This document shows positions 1-11,423 of a stretch of DNA of 64,000 bases, piece by piece. How positions within the stretch are numbered: the stretch's first letter is position 1; the number at the start of each line of letters is the position of its first letter. Source of the stretch: Falsihalocynthiibacter arcticus (GTDB lineage Bacteria; Pseudomonadota; Alphaproteobacteria; Rhodobacterales; Rhodobacteraceae). The DNA lies in NCBI RefSeq assembly GCF_000812665.2, contig NZ_CP014327.1:744001-808000 (forward strand), written 5' to 3'. The notes beneath the pieces were generated by a model. It searched no databases. It had not been told where the DNA came from and saw nothing but the letters and a program-made list of their open reading frames with translations. The position numbers were made by a program, and so were the translations under genes.

Positions 1-570
1 CTTTCCAAAACGGGGTCCGTTTCGCAAGCCCGCGTCGATACCGATACGGCTTTGTTACAAGGGGCCAACGCACGTGTCGCCCAGTTTGAGGCACAACTAC
101 ACGTCGCTGAATTGCCTGCGCGGATTTCCCAAAGGATAGCCGCCGAAGCCACCCATGACGCCGCCCTCGCCCAACTTGAAGGCGCCCGTTCCGCCCTGAA
201 TGACACCACCGTCACAGCTCCGATTGGTGGGCGTGTTGACAAGGTGTTTTACGAGCAGGGCGAAGTTGCTTTGGCAGGTGCTCCGGTCGTCTCGATCCTC
301 CCTCCGGAAAGCTTGAAGGCTTTGTTTTTCATCCCTGAAGGCGAGCGCGCCAGTGTGTCGTTAGGCGAAATTTTTGATGTCGCCTGCAGTGGTTGCCCTG
401 ACGAAATCACCGCGCATCTGACGCGTCTTGCCGCGACGCCGCAATACACGCCTCCCATCATTTACAGTCGCGAGGAGCGGTCGCGGCTGGTGTTTCGGGC
501 CGAATCTATACTGGAGAATGCGGGTGATGTTTTGCCCGGACAACCCCTCACGTTGAGGCCACGCGATTGA
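1..570 (+). CDS. HlyD-family membrane fusion protein, 3' part
   Basis: The frame is open from base 1, so the 5' end lies outside the window. The visible 190 codons hold the end of an alpha-helical hairpin and a beta-barrel/lipoyl-like segment (TVTAPIGGRVDKVFYEQGE), typical of periplasmic adaptors of the YbhG/HlyD type. It would link an inner-membrane ABC exporter to an outer-membrane channel. Its stop overlaps the TTG start of the ATPase gene by 4 bases, and a permease gene follows, so the three form one export operon. The substrate cannot be told from sequence. Confidence 0.85.
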   Translation, partial: LSKTGSVSQARVDTDTALLQGANARVAQFEAQLHVAELPARISQRIAAEATHDAALAQLEGARSALNDTTVTAPIGGRVDKVFYEQGEVALAGAPVVSILPPESLKALFFIPEGERASVSLGEIFDVACSGCPDEITAHLTRLAATPQYTPPIIYSREERSRLVFRAESILENAGDVLPGQPLTLRPRD

Positions 571-1505
571 CCCAACCATTTGCCATATCCGTTACAGGCC
601 TGACCAAGGTTTTCGGCGGGCGAAGGGTGGTGGACAGCTTTGATATGGAGGTTCCCAAGGGGGCTATTTACGGCTTTCTTGGGCCTAATGGGTCAGGAAA
701 AACCACGACAATCCGTATGATGTGCGGGTTGCTCACGCCGGATGAGGGCGCGGGTACATGCCTTGGGTTTGATATCCTGTCGCAACAAGGCAGCATTAAG
801 GAAAACGTGGGATATATGACCCAAAGGTTCTCGCTTTACGAGGACCTGACGATCCGTGAAAACCTCGATTTTATGGCGCGGATGTACCGGATTAAGAACC
901 GCAAGAAATGTGTCCAAGATGCATTGAGCGACTTAGGCCTCGCTGACCGCGCAAACCAATTGGCGGGCACGTTGTCAGGCGGGTGGAAGCAACGTTTGGC
1001 GCTGGCGGCATGTTTGATCCACAAACCCACCCTGTTGTTGCTCGATGAGCCCACGGCCGGTGTCGACCCAAAAGCGCGGCGCGATTTCTGGGATGAAATA
1101 CGCTCCCTGTCGGCAGCGGGCGTGACCGTTCTCGTTTCAACCCACTACATGGACGAAGCGGTGCAATGCGATTTCATCGCCTACATCGCCTATGGGAAAA
1201 AACTAATCGCAGGGCCCGCGCATGACATTCCGCGCATGATTGGCCTCTATACGTGGCGCGTCACGGGCCCTGAAATTTCGGATCTTGAATCCTTACTCCG
1301 GCAGGATGCCGATGTTGGTCAGGTTGCCCGCTTTGGCGCCGTTTTGCATGTGTCGGGGACAGATGAGGCAAAACTCAAAGCACTCGCGGCGCGCTATAAC
1401 GCTGCCAATGTATATAGTTGGGTTCAAAAAGAGGCCGAACTGGAAGAAGCTTTCATCTATCTGATGACCGGTGTTGACGACAATTTCAGTGGGGCCAAAC
1501 CATGA
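567..1505 (+). CDS. ABC-2 type exporter ATP-binding protein
   Basis: A 312-residue nucleotide-binding subunit with Walker A GPNGSGKTT at about residue 39, signature LSGGWKQ near 139, Walker B LLLLDEP near 160 and H-loop STHYMDEA. It would power the permease encoded next. It resembles the YbhF/CcmA drug- or polysaccharide-export class but has one ATPase domain, not the two of E. coli YbhF. The start is TTG, overlapping the previous stop (TTGA); the stop overlaps the next ATG (ATGA). Such overlaps indicate translational coupling. Confidence 0.92.
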   Translation: MTQPFAISVTGLTKVFGGRRVVDSFDMEVPKGAIYGFLGPNGSGKTTTIRMMCGLLTPDEGAGTCLGFDILSQQGSIKENVGYMTQRFSLYEDLTIRENLDFMARMYRIKNRKKCVQDALSDLGLADRANQLAGTLSGGWKQRLALAACLIHKPTLLLLDEPTAGVDPKARRDFWDEIRSLSAAGVTVLVSTHYMDEAVQCDFIAYIAYGKKLIAGPAHDIPRMIGLYTWRVTGPEISDLESLLRQDADVGQVARFGAVLHVSGTDEAKLKALAARYNAANVYSWVQKEAELEEAFIYLMTGVDDNFSGAKP

Positions 1506-2638
1506 AATGGTCATTCTCACCTGCGCGGTTATGGGCTGTTCTGGCAAAGGAATTCGTCCAGATGCGGCGCGACAAAGTCACCTTTGTGATGATGATCGGC
1601 GTTCCGATCATGCAACTCCTTATCTTTGGCTATGCGATCAACTCCGATCCTCATAACCTTCCAACGCTCGTTGAAATGTCGGACGAAGGGCCAGTGACGC
1701 GGGCGATCCTTATGGGCATGAAATCGTCCACTTATTTTGATTTTCAAGGCATCGTAACCAGCCGCGAAGAAGGAGACAAAGCGCTGCGCGACGGATCGGC
1801 GAATTTCTTGGTGGTGGTGCCCCCCAACTTTGAGCGAGATATTTTACGTGGATTTTCCCCCGAAATACTCCTGTCCGCCGACGCCTCTGATCCCGCTGCG
1901 GTCGGGGGTGGGGCGTCGGCGATGGGGGGTATTATTGACATCGCGATGGCGCAGACACTGACCGGCCCCCTGCGCTATGCCGCTGGGGGCCAACCACCAA
2001 TTAGCGTTGTGGTTCATCGGCAATATAACCCCGAGGGCAACACCTCAATCAATATTGTCCCCGGTCTTTTGGGGGTCATATTATCGCTGACGATGGTGAT
2101 GATCACGGCGGTCGCGATTGTTCGCGAAACCGAGAAGGGCACCATGGAAACGCTGATTGCGACTCCTGTGCGGCCCCTCGAAGTGATGCTCGGAAAAATC
2201 CTCCCGTATGTCTTGGTTGGATATGTTCAGACCGTGGTTTTCTTGATCGCGTCGCAGGTGTTATTTGGCGTGCCTTTCATCGGATCGCCCTTCGCCTTTT
2301 TTGTGGGGTTTAACCTCTATATCGTCGTCAATCTTGCGCTTGGCTTCCTGATTTCGACGGTCGCGCGCAGCCAAATGCAGGCCATGCAAATCTCGTTCTT
2401 CACGCTATTGCCAACGATCCTGCTCTCGGGATTCATGTTCCCTTTTGCCGCCATGCCCGTGTGGGCGCAGATGATTGGCAATGCGATCCCCGCGACGCAT
2501 TTCTTGCGTCTCGTGCGCAAGGTCATGCTCAAAGGGGCCGACATTAGCGATATTCTGGGTGATCTCACGAACATCAGCATTATCATGTTGGTGATCGTCG
2601 CGATTGCGCTCAAACGGTATCGCCAAACGCTAGACTAA
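1502..2638 (+). CDS. ABC-2 type permease (YbhR/YbhS-like)
   Basis: A 378-residue membrane protein with one N-terminal transmembrane helix, a large periplasmic loop (about residues 45-170) and a C-terminal cluster of five or so helices. This is the ABC2_membrane_3 layout. The segment RETEKGTMETLIATPVRP, just before the second helix, is characteristic of the family. It forms the transport channel with the ATPase and the HlyD adaptor upstream. The gene ends the operon; a hairpin follows at 2651-2685. Confidence 0.92.
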   Translation: MKWSFSPARLWAVLAKEFVQMRRDKVTFVMMIGVPIMQLLIFGYAINSDPHNLPTLVEMSDEGPVTRAILMGMKSSTYFDFQGIVTSREEGDKALRDGSANFLVVVPPNFERDILRGFSPEILLSADASDPAAVGGGASAMGGIIDIAMAQTLTGPLRYAAGGQPPISVVVHRQYNPEGNTSINIVPGLLGVILSLTMVMITAVAIVRETEKGTMETLIATPVRPLEVMLGKILPYVLVGYVQTVVFLIASQVLFGVPFIGSPFAFFVGFNLYIVVNLALGFLISTVARSQMQAMQISFFTLLPTILLSGFMFPFAAMPVWAQMIGNAIPATHFLRLVRKVMLKGADISDILGDLTNISIIMLVIVAIALKRYRQTLD

Positions 2639-2650
2639 GTGCAATGAAGA

Positions 2651-2685
2651 GGCATCCTCGAGCGCAATACCCGCCCAAGGATGCC
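2651..2685 (+). terminator. Hairpin terminator after the ABC exporter operon
   Basis: Inverted repeat GGCATCCT (2651-2658) and AGGATGCC (2678-2685) with a 19-base loop, followed by GTTTTATTA. It sits between two convergent genes and may serve both. Confidence 0.6.
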
Positions 2686-2691
2686 GTTTTA

Positions 2692-5924
<3,233 letters not shown>

Positions 5925-5997
5925 ATTCCATACGCTTACCTATACGACCGCCAAATAAACCTCTCAATTCGCCTTTGATGACACTAGGACCACCTTC

Positions 5998-6762
5998 ATG
6001 CCCCGCACCCTGATTGTACTTGCCCATCCAGAAAAACAGTCCTTCAACAGCAGCTGGGCACAGGCCAGTGCGCAAGCATCACAGACCGAGGGGCACGAGG
6101 TTATGTGGTCCGACCTCTATGCGTTGAACTTCGATCCCAGCGAGAAAGCCGACCATTATGCCAGCGCCCGAAAGGATGGTTATTCTGACGTTCTAAAGGC
6201 CCAAGAGGACGCCGCGGACACGAACTCTTTGCCAGAAGATGTTGCGCAGGAAATTGCGAAGATCCGTGCGGCGGATCGGATCATTTTTCACTTCCCGATT
6301 TGGTGGTTTGCGCCGCCTGCCATTCTGAAGGGGTGGTGTGATCGGGTTTTTGCACAAGGGGCGCTTCACACCATCGACCAACGTTTTGACAACGGAATGT
6401 GCGAAGGGAAAACCGTCCTTTTTTGCGCCACCACGGGGGCGAATTCCGCCGAAAGCGCCTTCAACGGCAAGGAAGGCGACGTCCGAATGCTGTTGTGGCC
6501 CTTGGCCTATACGCTGCGCTATCTCGGGTTTGACGTCCTTGAGCCTCGGGTTTTACATGGCATTCACGGCTATCACGAAGGTGCAAATGAAGTGGCGTTG
6601 AAAGCACGCTTACGGTCCGAGCTTGAGGGCCACGCACAGACGAATTCTCAATTTGAAAGCCTGCCAAAAATCGTCTTTAACGCGGACACAGAATTTGATG
6701 CAGAAGGCAGTTTATTGCCAGACGCGCCGAGCCATTCCCATTTCATACGGCAAAAATCGTAA
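5998..6762 (+). CDS. NAD(P)H:quinone oxidoreductase-like flavoprotein
   Basis: 254-residue flavodoxin-fold protein of the NQO1/MdaB/KefG superfamily. It opens with strand and phosphate loop TLIVLAHPEKQSFNSS, has the FHFPIWWFAPPAILKGWCDRV segment characteristic of the family, and CATTGA before the second half. It would bind FAD or FMN and reduce quinones or similar acceptors by two electrons. It lies 73 bp after oxyR on the same strand, which suggests, but does not prove, a role in oxidative stress. Confidence 0.85.
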   Translation: MPRTLIVLAHPEKQSFNSSWAQASAQASQTEGHEVMWSDLYALNFDPSEKADHYASARKDGYSDVLKAQEDAADTNSLPEDVAQEIAKIRAADRIIFHFPIWWFAPPAILKGWCDRVFAQGALHTIDQRFDNGMCEGKTVLFCATTGANSAESAFNGKEGDVRMLLWPLAYTLRYLGFDVLEPRVLHGIHGYHEGANEVALKARLRSELEGHAQTNSQFESLPKIVFNADTEFDAEGSLLPDAPSHSHFIRQKS

Positions 6763-6901
6763 ACCAAAATTCAGCAAAAAGGCGCGTCGTTCCATCCGTC
6801 TCATTTAATGTGAACCACATTGCGAATATACCGTCGGCAGGCTGGATATTTGAATTTCAACGCCCATCTTTATTGATGAAAACATAGAAAAGGATTATCG
6901 G

Positions 6902-7639
6902 ATGGATTACCCCTTCAAGACGATTAGCCTCGCATGCGCGACGGTTGCCCTAAGCACGTTCGCCGCCACCGCTGGAACGGTATCGGGCACCGTGACCTAT
7001 CTTGAGCGCATTGCCTTGCCGCCCGAGGCGACGCTCACCGTGCGCCTGCTCGATGTGTCCCGCGCCGATGCGCCATCGATGGAACTCTCGACCAAGGTCT
7101 ATGCGTTGAACGGAGTGCCACAGCCGTTCAGCTTGGAATATGACGACAACATGATCGACCCTCGATTTACCTATTCCGTGGATGCGGAAATTGAGCATAT
7201 GGACGAGGTGTTGTTTCGCTCCACATCCGCGTATTTGGTGATTACGCGCGACGCGCCATCCGAAGTGGATATCGTGGTTCAAAAAATGCCCTCCCCTCGC
7301 GCGACCCTTGAGGACACAAGTTGGGTTGTGACGAGTATTGGCGGCAATGTGATCGTCGCAGATCGCGTACCGATGGTAGAGTTTGCGCAGAACGGTGCGT
7401 TTGCCATCCAAACCACCTGCAACAATCTCGGAGGGGAGGCCGAAATCGGCGAGGGCACGATCACGTTTCCCACCAACATGCCAACGACCATGATGGCCTG
7501 CGAAGACCCTTATATGAGGCTCCAAGGGGACATTACCGAAGCGCTCCTTCAGGTCACGGGATACACGCTCAGCGACACCATGTTGGCCTTCACCAATGAG
7601 GCTGGGATTGAAGTCATGGAAATGCAAGAATCCAAGTAA
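6902..7639 (+). CDS. Secreted YbaY/META two-domain protein
   Basis: 245 residues with an N-terminal signal peptide (cleavage near ATAGT, about residue 24). Residues 25-130 match the YbaY/YscW-type fold (GTVSGTVTYLERIALPPEA..., TVRLLDVS). Residues 135-243 form a META/HslJ domain (TSWVVTSIGG, TTCNNLGGEAEIGEG, TTMMACEDP). Such proteins are periplasmic or outer-membrane associated and connected with stress or antibiotic tolerance; the biochemical role is unknown. The start has a good ribosome site (AAAGGATTATCGG-ATG). No lipobox Cys is visible, unlike HslJ and YbaY. Confidence 0.8.
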   Translation: MDYPFKTISLACATVALSTFAATAGTVSGTVTYLERIALPPEATLTVRLLDVSRADAPSMELSTKVYALNGVPQPFSLEYDDNMIDPRFTYSVDAEIEHMDEVLFRSTSAYLVITRDAPSEVDIVVQKMPSPRATLEDTSWVVTSIGGNVIVADRVPMVEFAQNGAFAIQTTCNNLGGEAEIGEGTITFPTNMPTTMMACEDPYMRLQGDITEALLQVTGYTLSDTMLAFTNEAGIEVMEMQESK

Positions 7640-7661
7640 TCAATTACTCGTTAAAAACAAA

Positions 7662-7694
7662 AAGGGGCGGACCAATCATGGCCCGATTGTGCGG
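7662..7694. terminator. Terminator between META gene and TRAP operon
   Basis: AAGGGG and CCCCTT arms with an imperfect inner stem (GGACC/GGCCC, AATC/GATT), flanked by A-rich and pyrimidine-rich sequence, between convergent genes. Probably works in both directions. Confidence 0.6.
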
Positions 7695-7729
7695 CCCACC
7701 CCTTCTCTCAGTCAGTCGTCGCCTGCCCC

Positions 7730-9013
7730 TTAACGGAACAAGTGAACGGCTGTCATTGAGACCGCTGGGAAATATGTCACGATCATAAGAGCCGTGATGG
7801 CCGCCAAATAGATCGGCGCCATTTTCCGTGCGATCGAAAGTACGCCCACACCAGAGATCCGCGACGCCACATAGAGCGTGGCCCCAACAGGTGGTGTGAA
7901 CAGGCCAACCGCAACATTGCAGGTCATAATTACGCCCAAGTGAACGGGATCGACGCCAAATGCCTGTGCCGTTGGAAGAAACAAGGGCGCAGTCAAGAGG
8001 ATCGCTGGTACAGGGTCGAGGACCAACCCAAGGATCAACAAAACAATGTTAACCATCAGCAAAAACATCCAAGGTCCGGTTGACACTTCTTGCACGAAAG
8101 CCACCAGAATTTGTGGCATTTGCTCAAGCGTAATGAGCCATCCAAGAACAGTGGTTGCGCCAATCACAACCATAACAACAGCACTGGTGACAAAGGCATC
8201 AATCATTAGGCTTGGAAGGTCGCGAATGTGGAAATCGCGATACACAAAGATCGTTACGATAAGCCCGTAGACCACCGCCAAAGCCGCAGCCTCAGTGGGG
8301 GTTACCCAACCGGTGAAGATCCCGCCAAGGATCAAAACGGGCAAAAACAACGCGGGTGCCGTGCCGACAAACGAGCTCCACAATTCCTTGCGCGACGTTT
8401 TGCGCCCCCCCGGATCACAGCCCGTGGATTTCCCGACGTAAAAGCACACTCCCATAAACGCGAGCCCGAAAATCAAACCGGGGACCATGCCCGCGAGGAA
8501 CAGATCGGCGACCGAAACGTTGCCAACAAAGCCATAGATGAGCATCGGAATGGAGGGCGGAATGATGATGCCAATTGTGCCTGCTGCGGCCACGAGGCCC
8601 GCCGCAAACGCCTTGTCATAACCTTCCTTGGCCATGTTCTTAATCATGACGGAGCCAATGGCCGCACTGTCGGCAATCGCTGATCCGGAGATACCGCCGA
8701 AAATCATCGACGCCCCGACAACAACCATACCTAAACCGCCCGGCATGAAGCCAAAAGCCGCCCGCGCAAAACCGATAATCCGAAGGCCAACGCCTCCGCG
8801 GCTCATCAATTCGCCTGCAACGATAAACAGCGGAATCGCCAAGAAGTGGTTGGGTTCAACACCGCCGATGAAGTTCAGATAGAGCGCCTGAAGCGGATAG
8901 CCCAAGTCAAAAACAAGGATCGGAAGGACCGCCGTCAACAGGATCGCCCAAACAAGCGGAACCCCCATGAACACCGTCACAAGAAAGACGGCTACGACAA
9001 AAAGAAGGATCAT
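7730..9013 (-). CDS. TRAP transporter large permease (DctM type)
   Basis: 427-residue integral membrane protein with about 12 predicted helices. The family signatures are visible: GVPLVWAI near the start, FGGISGSAIADSAAIG, GIIIPPSIPMLIYG and LFTPPVGATLYVA near the end. It is the transport subunit of a sodium-driven tripartite carrier that takes up carboxylate-type solutes delivered by the periplasmic binding protein. It overlaps dctQ by 4 bases and is the last gene of dctP-dctQ-dctM. Confidence 0.95.
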   Translation of the reverse strand: MILLFVVAVFLVTVFMGVPLVWAILLTAVLPILVFDLGYPLQALYLNFIGGVEPNHFLAIPLFIVAGELMSRGGVGLRIIGFARAAFGFMPGGLGMVVVGASMIFGGISGSAIADSAAIGSVMIKNMAKEGYDKAFAAGLVAAAGTIGIIIPPSIPMLIYGFVGNVSVADLFLAGMVPGLIFGLAFMGVCFYVGKSTGCDPGGRKTSRKELWSSFVGTAPALFLPVLILGGIFTGWVTPTEAAALAVVYGLIVTIFVYRDFHIRDLPSLMIDAFVTSAVVMVVIGATTVLGWLITLEQMPQILVAFVQEVSTGPWMFLLMVNIVLLILGLVLDPVPAILLTAPLFLPTAQAFGVDPVHLGVIMTCNVAVGLFTPPVGATLYVASRISGVGVLSIARKMAPIYLAAITALMIVTYFPAVSMTAVHLFR

Positions 9014-9537
9014 ATTTGGGCCTCGGTGTTCGATGACAAATCCGCGTCAGTTGGCGGAGTACGCAAGTCAATTGCGATATTAAAAGCGTGGAACAAGAGG
9101 GTGCAGGCCATTCCCACGGGCATCGACGCATAAAGCAGACCAACCGGCCAGTAGAGAACGGTGGTTTTTTGCGCCCATGTGTGGCTTGAAATCGAGAAGC
9201 CCGTGTAGATCAAACTGATCAATAGGGCGGCAACGACAAGGTCGATGAAAAGAACGAGGCGGCGACGCATTACCAGCGAGAAAAGGTTATCAACAATTTC
9301 GGTGACGCGCATATGTGCGCCCCGTGCGATTGCTGCGGCGCATCCAAGGAACGTCGTCCAAAGCAGAAGAAACGCGGTGATTTCAAGGGACCATGCCAAA
9401 TCAAATCCAGCAGCCCCGCGCAGAAACGCGTTAACAAAAACGAGCGAAACGATTGCCGTTCCACCCAAAAAAAGTACACCGTCAATTGATTTGCTCAGTA
9501 GGCGCAAACCCGTTGGATATTTTGGCCTGTAATCCAT
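9010..9537 (-). CDS. TRAP transporter small permease (DctQ type)
   Basis: 175 residues with four hydrophobic helices, as in all DctQ subunits, including LLLWTTFLGCAAAIARGAHMRV, the conserved central region. It pairs with the large permease, whose start overlaps its stop. It is separated from the binding-protein gene by two adjacent hairpins (9555-9601), which probably lower its expression relative to dctP. Confidence 0.92.
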   Translation of the reverse strand: MDYRPKYPTGLRLLSKSIDGVLFLGGTAIVSLVFVNAFLRGAAGFDLAWSLEITAFLLLWTTFLGCAAAIARGAHMRVTEIVDNLFSLVMRRRLVLFIDLVVAALLISLIYTGFSISSHTWAQKTTVLYWPVGLLYASMPVGMACTLLFHAFNIAIDLRTPPTDADLSSNTEAQI

Positions 9538-9554
9538 GCCCCCTCCTTTAGAGA

Positions 9555-9601
9555 AGAGTCGGGGCCCTTAGACCCCGACTCTGTCACATTATTTGTGTGA
9601 C
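9555..9601 (-). promoter_or_regulatory. Tandem hairpins between dctP and dctQ
   Basis: Perfect 10-bp inverted repeat AGAGTCGGGG (9555-9564) / CCCCGACTCT (9573-9582), directly followed by GTCACA...TGTGAC (9583-9601). There is no strong T run. Such intercistronic structures usually protect the upstream message or attenuate read-through, giving more binding protein than permease. Confidence 0.7.
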
Positions 9602-10606
9602 TTAGTTGGCTGGAAGTGCAATGCGGATTGCTTCCGCATCGGCCAAGATTTTATCAACTTCTTCGGCGCCATAAACGTCGCGCGCTTTGCCGTAAACTGA
9701 CGCAACCGCGTCGCGGAAGGGCCCGATCACAGGAACAACGACCGTCGCTCCGGCTTCAACCATTTCGGCCAACTGACTATCAACCGAGTTTTTCACCAAG
9801 TCGCGGCTAAAGGCAGCGGACTCGACTGCGGCTTGCAATACGGCAGCTTGATCTGCTTCAGAGAAGGACTGCCACGTTTTTTCAGCAATCGTCAAAGGCA
9901 ACGGGCTGTACACGTGACGGGTCAAAGTGATATTTGGCGCAACCTCATAGAAACGCAGGGATTTAATTGTATCCACTGGGTTTTCTTGGCCGCTCACCGT
10001 ACCCTGTTGGATCGCAAGGTATACGTCTGTGATTGGCATCACAACGGTTTGGAACCCAATCGCTTCCATGGTCCAACGGATCATATCGTTGGGGAAAACA
10101 CGCATTTTTTCGCCAACGGCGTCGGCAGGTGAATTCAAAGGTTCTTTGGTTGTGAAGCTGCGAAAACCCGCTTCCCACGTCGAAAGAACGCGAAACCCTT
10201 TTTCGGGCAGTTTCGCGAATTCGCCAGTCAACCACTCGGAATTGTCATAGAGATCCCAGCCTTGCTCGTAGGAATCCACGAGAAACGGCATAGCCGTCAA
10301 GTTGAGGGATGGAAGATGGGACGCATAGGACCCCGTCGCCGAAACCGTAAAGTCGATCCCGCCAAGCTGAAGTTGCTCAATCGCTTTTGGGTCGTTTGCG
10401 AGTTGGCCTGAAGGGAAAATCCGCACTTCATAGCGGCCTTCCGTATACTCCGCGACTTTCTCGGCAAAAACTTCTGCTGCTGCTTGACGCGACCCACCTG
10501 GGTTGTCTGTGTGACTAAACTTCAAGACAGTTTGTGCGGTTGCAGCGGCCCCCATGGCAGCCAACATTGCGGTTGCGGTTGCAAATTTAATGAATGTGTT
10601 TTTCAT
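9602..10606 (-). CDS. TRAP solute-binding protein (DctP type)
   Basis: 334 residues with a Sec signal peptide (cleavage after ATAQ, about residue 25). The mature part matches DctP proteins: KFSHTDNPGGSRQAAAEVFAEKV, FPSGQLANDPKAIEQLQLGG, the segment GEKMRVFPN with the conserved Arg that binds carboxylates, and QQGTVSGQENP. It captures the substrate in the periplasm for the DctQM pair. The substrate is probably an organic acid; no catabolic gene adjoins to identify it. First gene of its operon, with a palindromic operator-like site upstream. Confidence 0.95.
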   Translation of the reverse strand: MKNTFIKFATATAMLAAMGAAATAQTVLKFSHTDNPGGSRQAAAEVFAEKVAEYTEGRYEVRIFPSGQLANDPKAIEQLQLGGIDFTVSATGSYASHLPSLNLTAMPFLVDSYEQGWDLYDNSEWLTGEFAKLPEKGFRVLSTWEAGFRSFTTKEPLNSPADAVGEKMRVFPNDMIRWTMEAIGFQTVVMPITDVYLAIQQGTVSGQENPVDTIKSLRFYEVAPNITLTRHVYSPLPLTIAEKTWQSFSEADQAAVLQAAVESAAFSRDLVKNSVDSQLAEMVEAGATVVVPVIGPFRDAVASVYGKARDVYGAEEVDKILADAEAIRIALPAN

Positions 10607-10632
10607 TACGTCCTCCCTGACGTTTTCCTTAT

Positions 10633-10652
10633 TGTATATTTTTAGGTATACA
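10633..10652 (-). promoter_or_regulatory. Palindromic operator-like site upstream of dctP
   Basis: TGTATA (10633-10638) and TATACA (10647-10652) form a perfect 6-bp inverted repeat with an 8-base centre, 26 bp before the dctP start, in a strongly AT-rich stretch. It resembles TTGTATAC-type operators of GntR/FadR regulators, which often control TRAP genes. No such regulator is encoded nearby, so a distant one is inferred. Confidence 0.5.
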
Positions 10653-10808
10653 TTAATAAATTCACTGTCAAGCTTGCAATAGGATTTGACGGTGCCAAAA
10701 GCTGGCGAATGCTACAAAAGAATCCATGCTTTGCAGCGCGCCACCGATGAGGCGCGAGTTTAGGGCAAAATGCGAGGCAGATCGCGGAGAGGAACTCGAA
10801 AGTGGCGG

Positions 10809-11423
10809 CTAGATCTCACCCGTGTCGATTTGAATACTTCGCTTTTCTATTTCCGCCAAACAATTGAGGACTGTCTTTTCCATCGACTTTGAGAAGTCCT
10901 TGCTCGCCACAAATACCGGATGCTTCGCAGCCGCTTTGATGTCGGCTCCAAGCTTCCGACGCCCTGCCGTGTCGTCTGCCAGTTTCCCAACTAGCTCCAC
11001 ATATTCATCTGGCGTGTTGGTAAGTAATTGCTCAAACCCAAGGGACCCAACGAGGAATTGGTCGATCGAGCGCGTGGATCTACGACGTAAAACGACCGGC
11101 GGAACTCCGTAGATCAAGGAAAGATGCGTCATGGTCGCTCCCCCATGCGGAAAGGACGACAAATATATATCAGACAAGGACAAAACGGTTTCAGCTTCGG
11201 CAACACTCATTTCGCTCAGGATTATGATCCGATCAAGGGAGACGCCGACCTCCTTGGCCGCCTCCGCAACTTGAATATTGAACTCAAACGCTTGGCTACG
11301 GCCCGCCCATCCGGGGTTATACGGCGCCAAAAGCAACTTGCCTTTGGGAACCCGCACCAACGCACGCAACATCGTCAACAGAAATTCCCTACGATTTTTT
11401 TGACAGGCCCCAGTGTTGATCAT
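10809..11423 (-). CDS. C-terminal part of split glycosyltransferase (GT41/OGT-like)
   Basis: The frame is open from about 11492 (the ATG at 11423 is internal and lacks a ribosome site). It encodes the C-terminal half of an O-GlcNAc-transferase-like GT41 domain: APYNPGWAGRSQAFEFN, LSDIYLSSFPHGGATMTHLS and GVPPVVLRRRS are the nucleotide-sugar-binding segments. Restoring one base near 11494 (AACTCCC to AACCTCCC) joins it smoothly to the 11420-15421 frame as ...YINLPDPKATK.... As it stands it is probably not translated, or is non-functional alone. Confidence 0.75.
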   Translation of the reverse strand: MINTGACQKNRREFLLTMLRALVRVPKGKLLLAPYNPGWAGRSQAFEFNIQVAEAAKEVGVSLDRIIILSEMSVAEAETVLSLSDIYLSSFPHGGATMTHLSLIYGVPPVVLRRRSTRSIDQFLVGSLGFEQLLTNTPDEYVELVGKLADDTAGRRKLGADIKAAAKHPVFVASKDFSKSMEKTVLNCLAEIEKRSIQIDTGEI

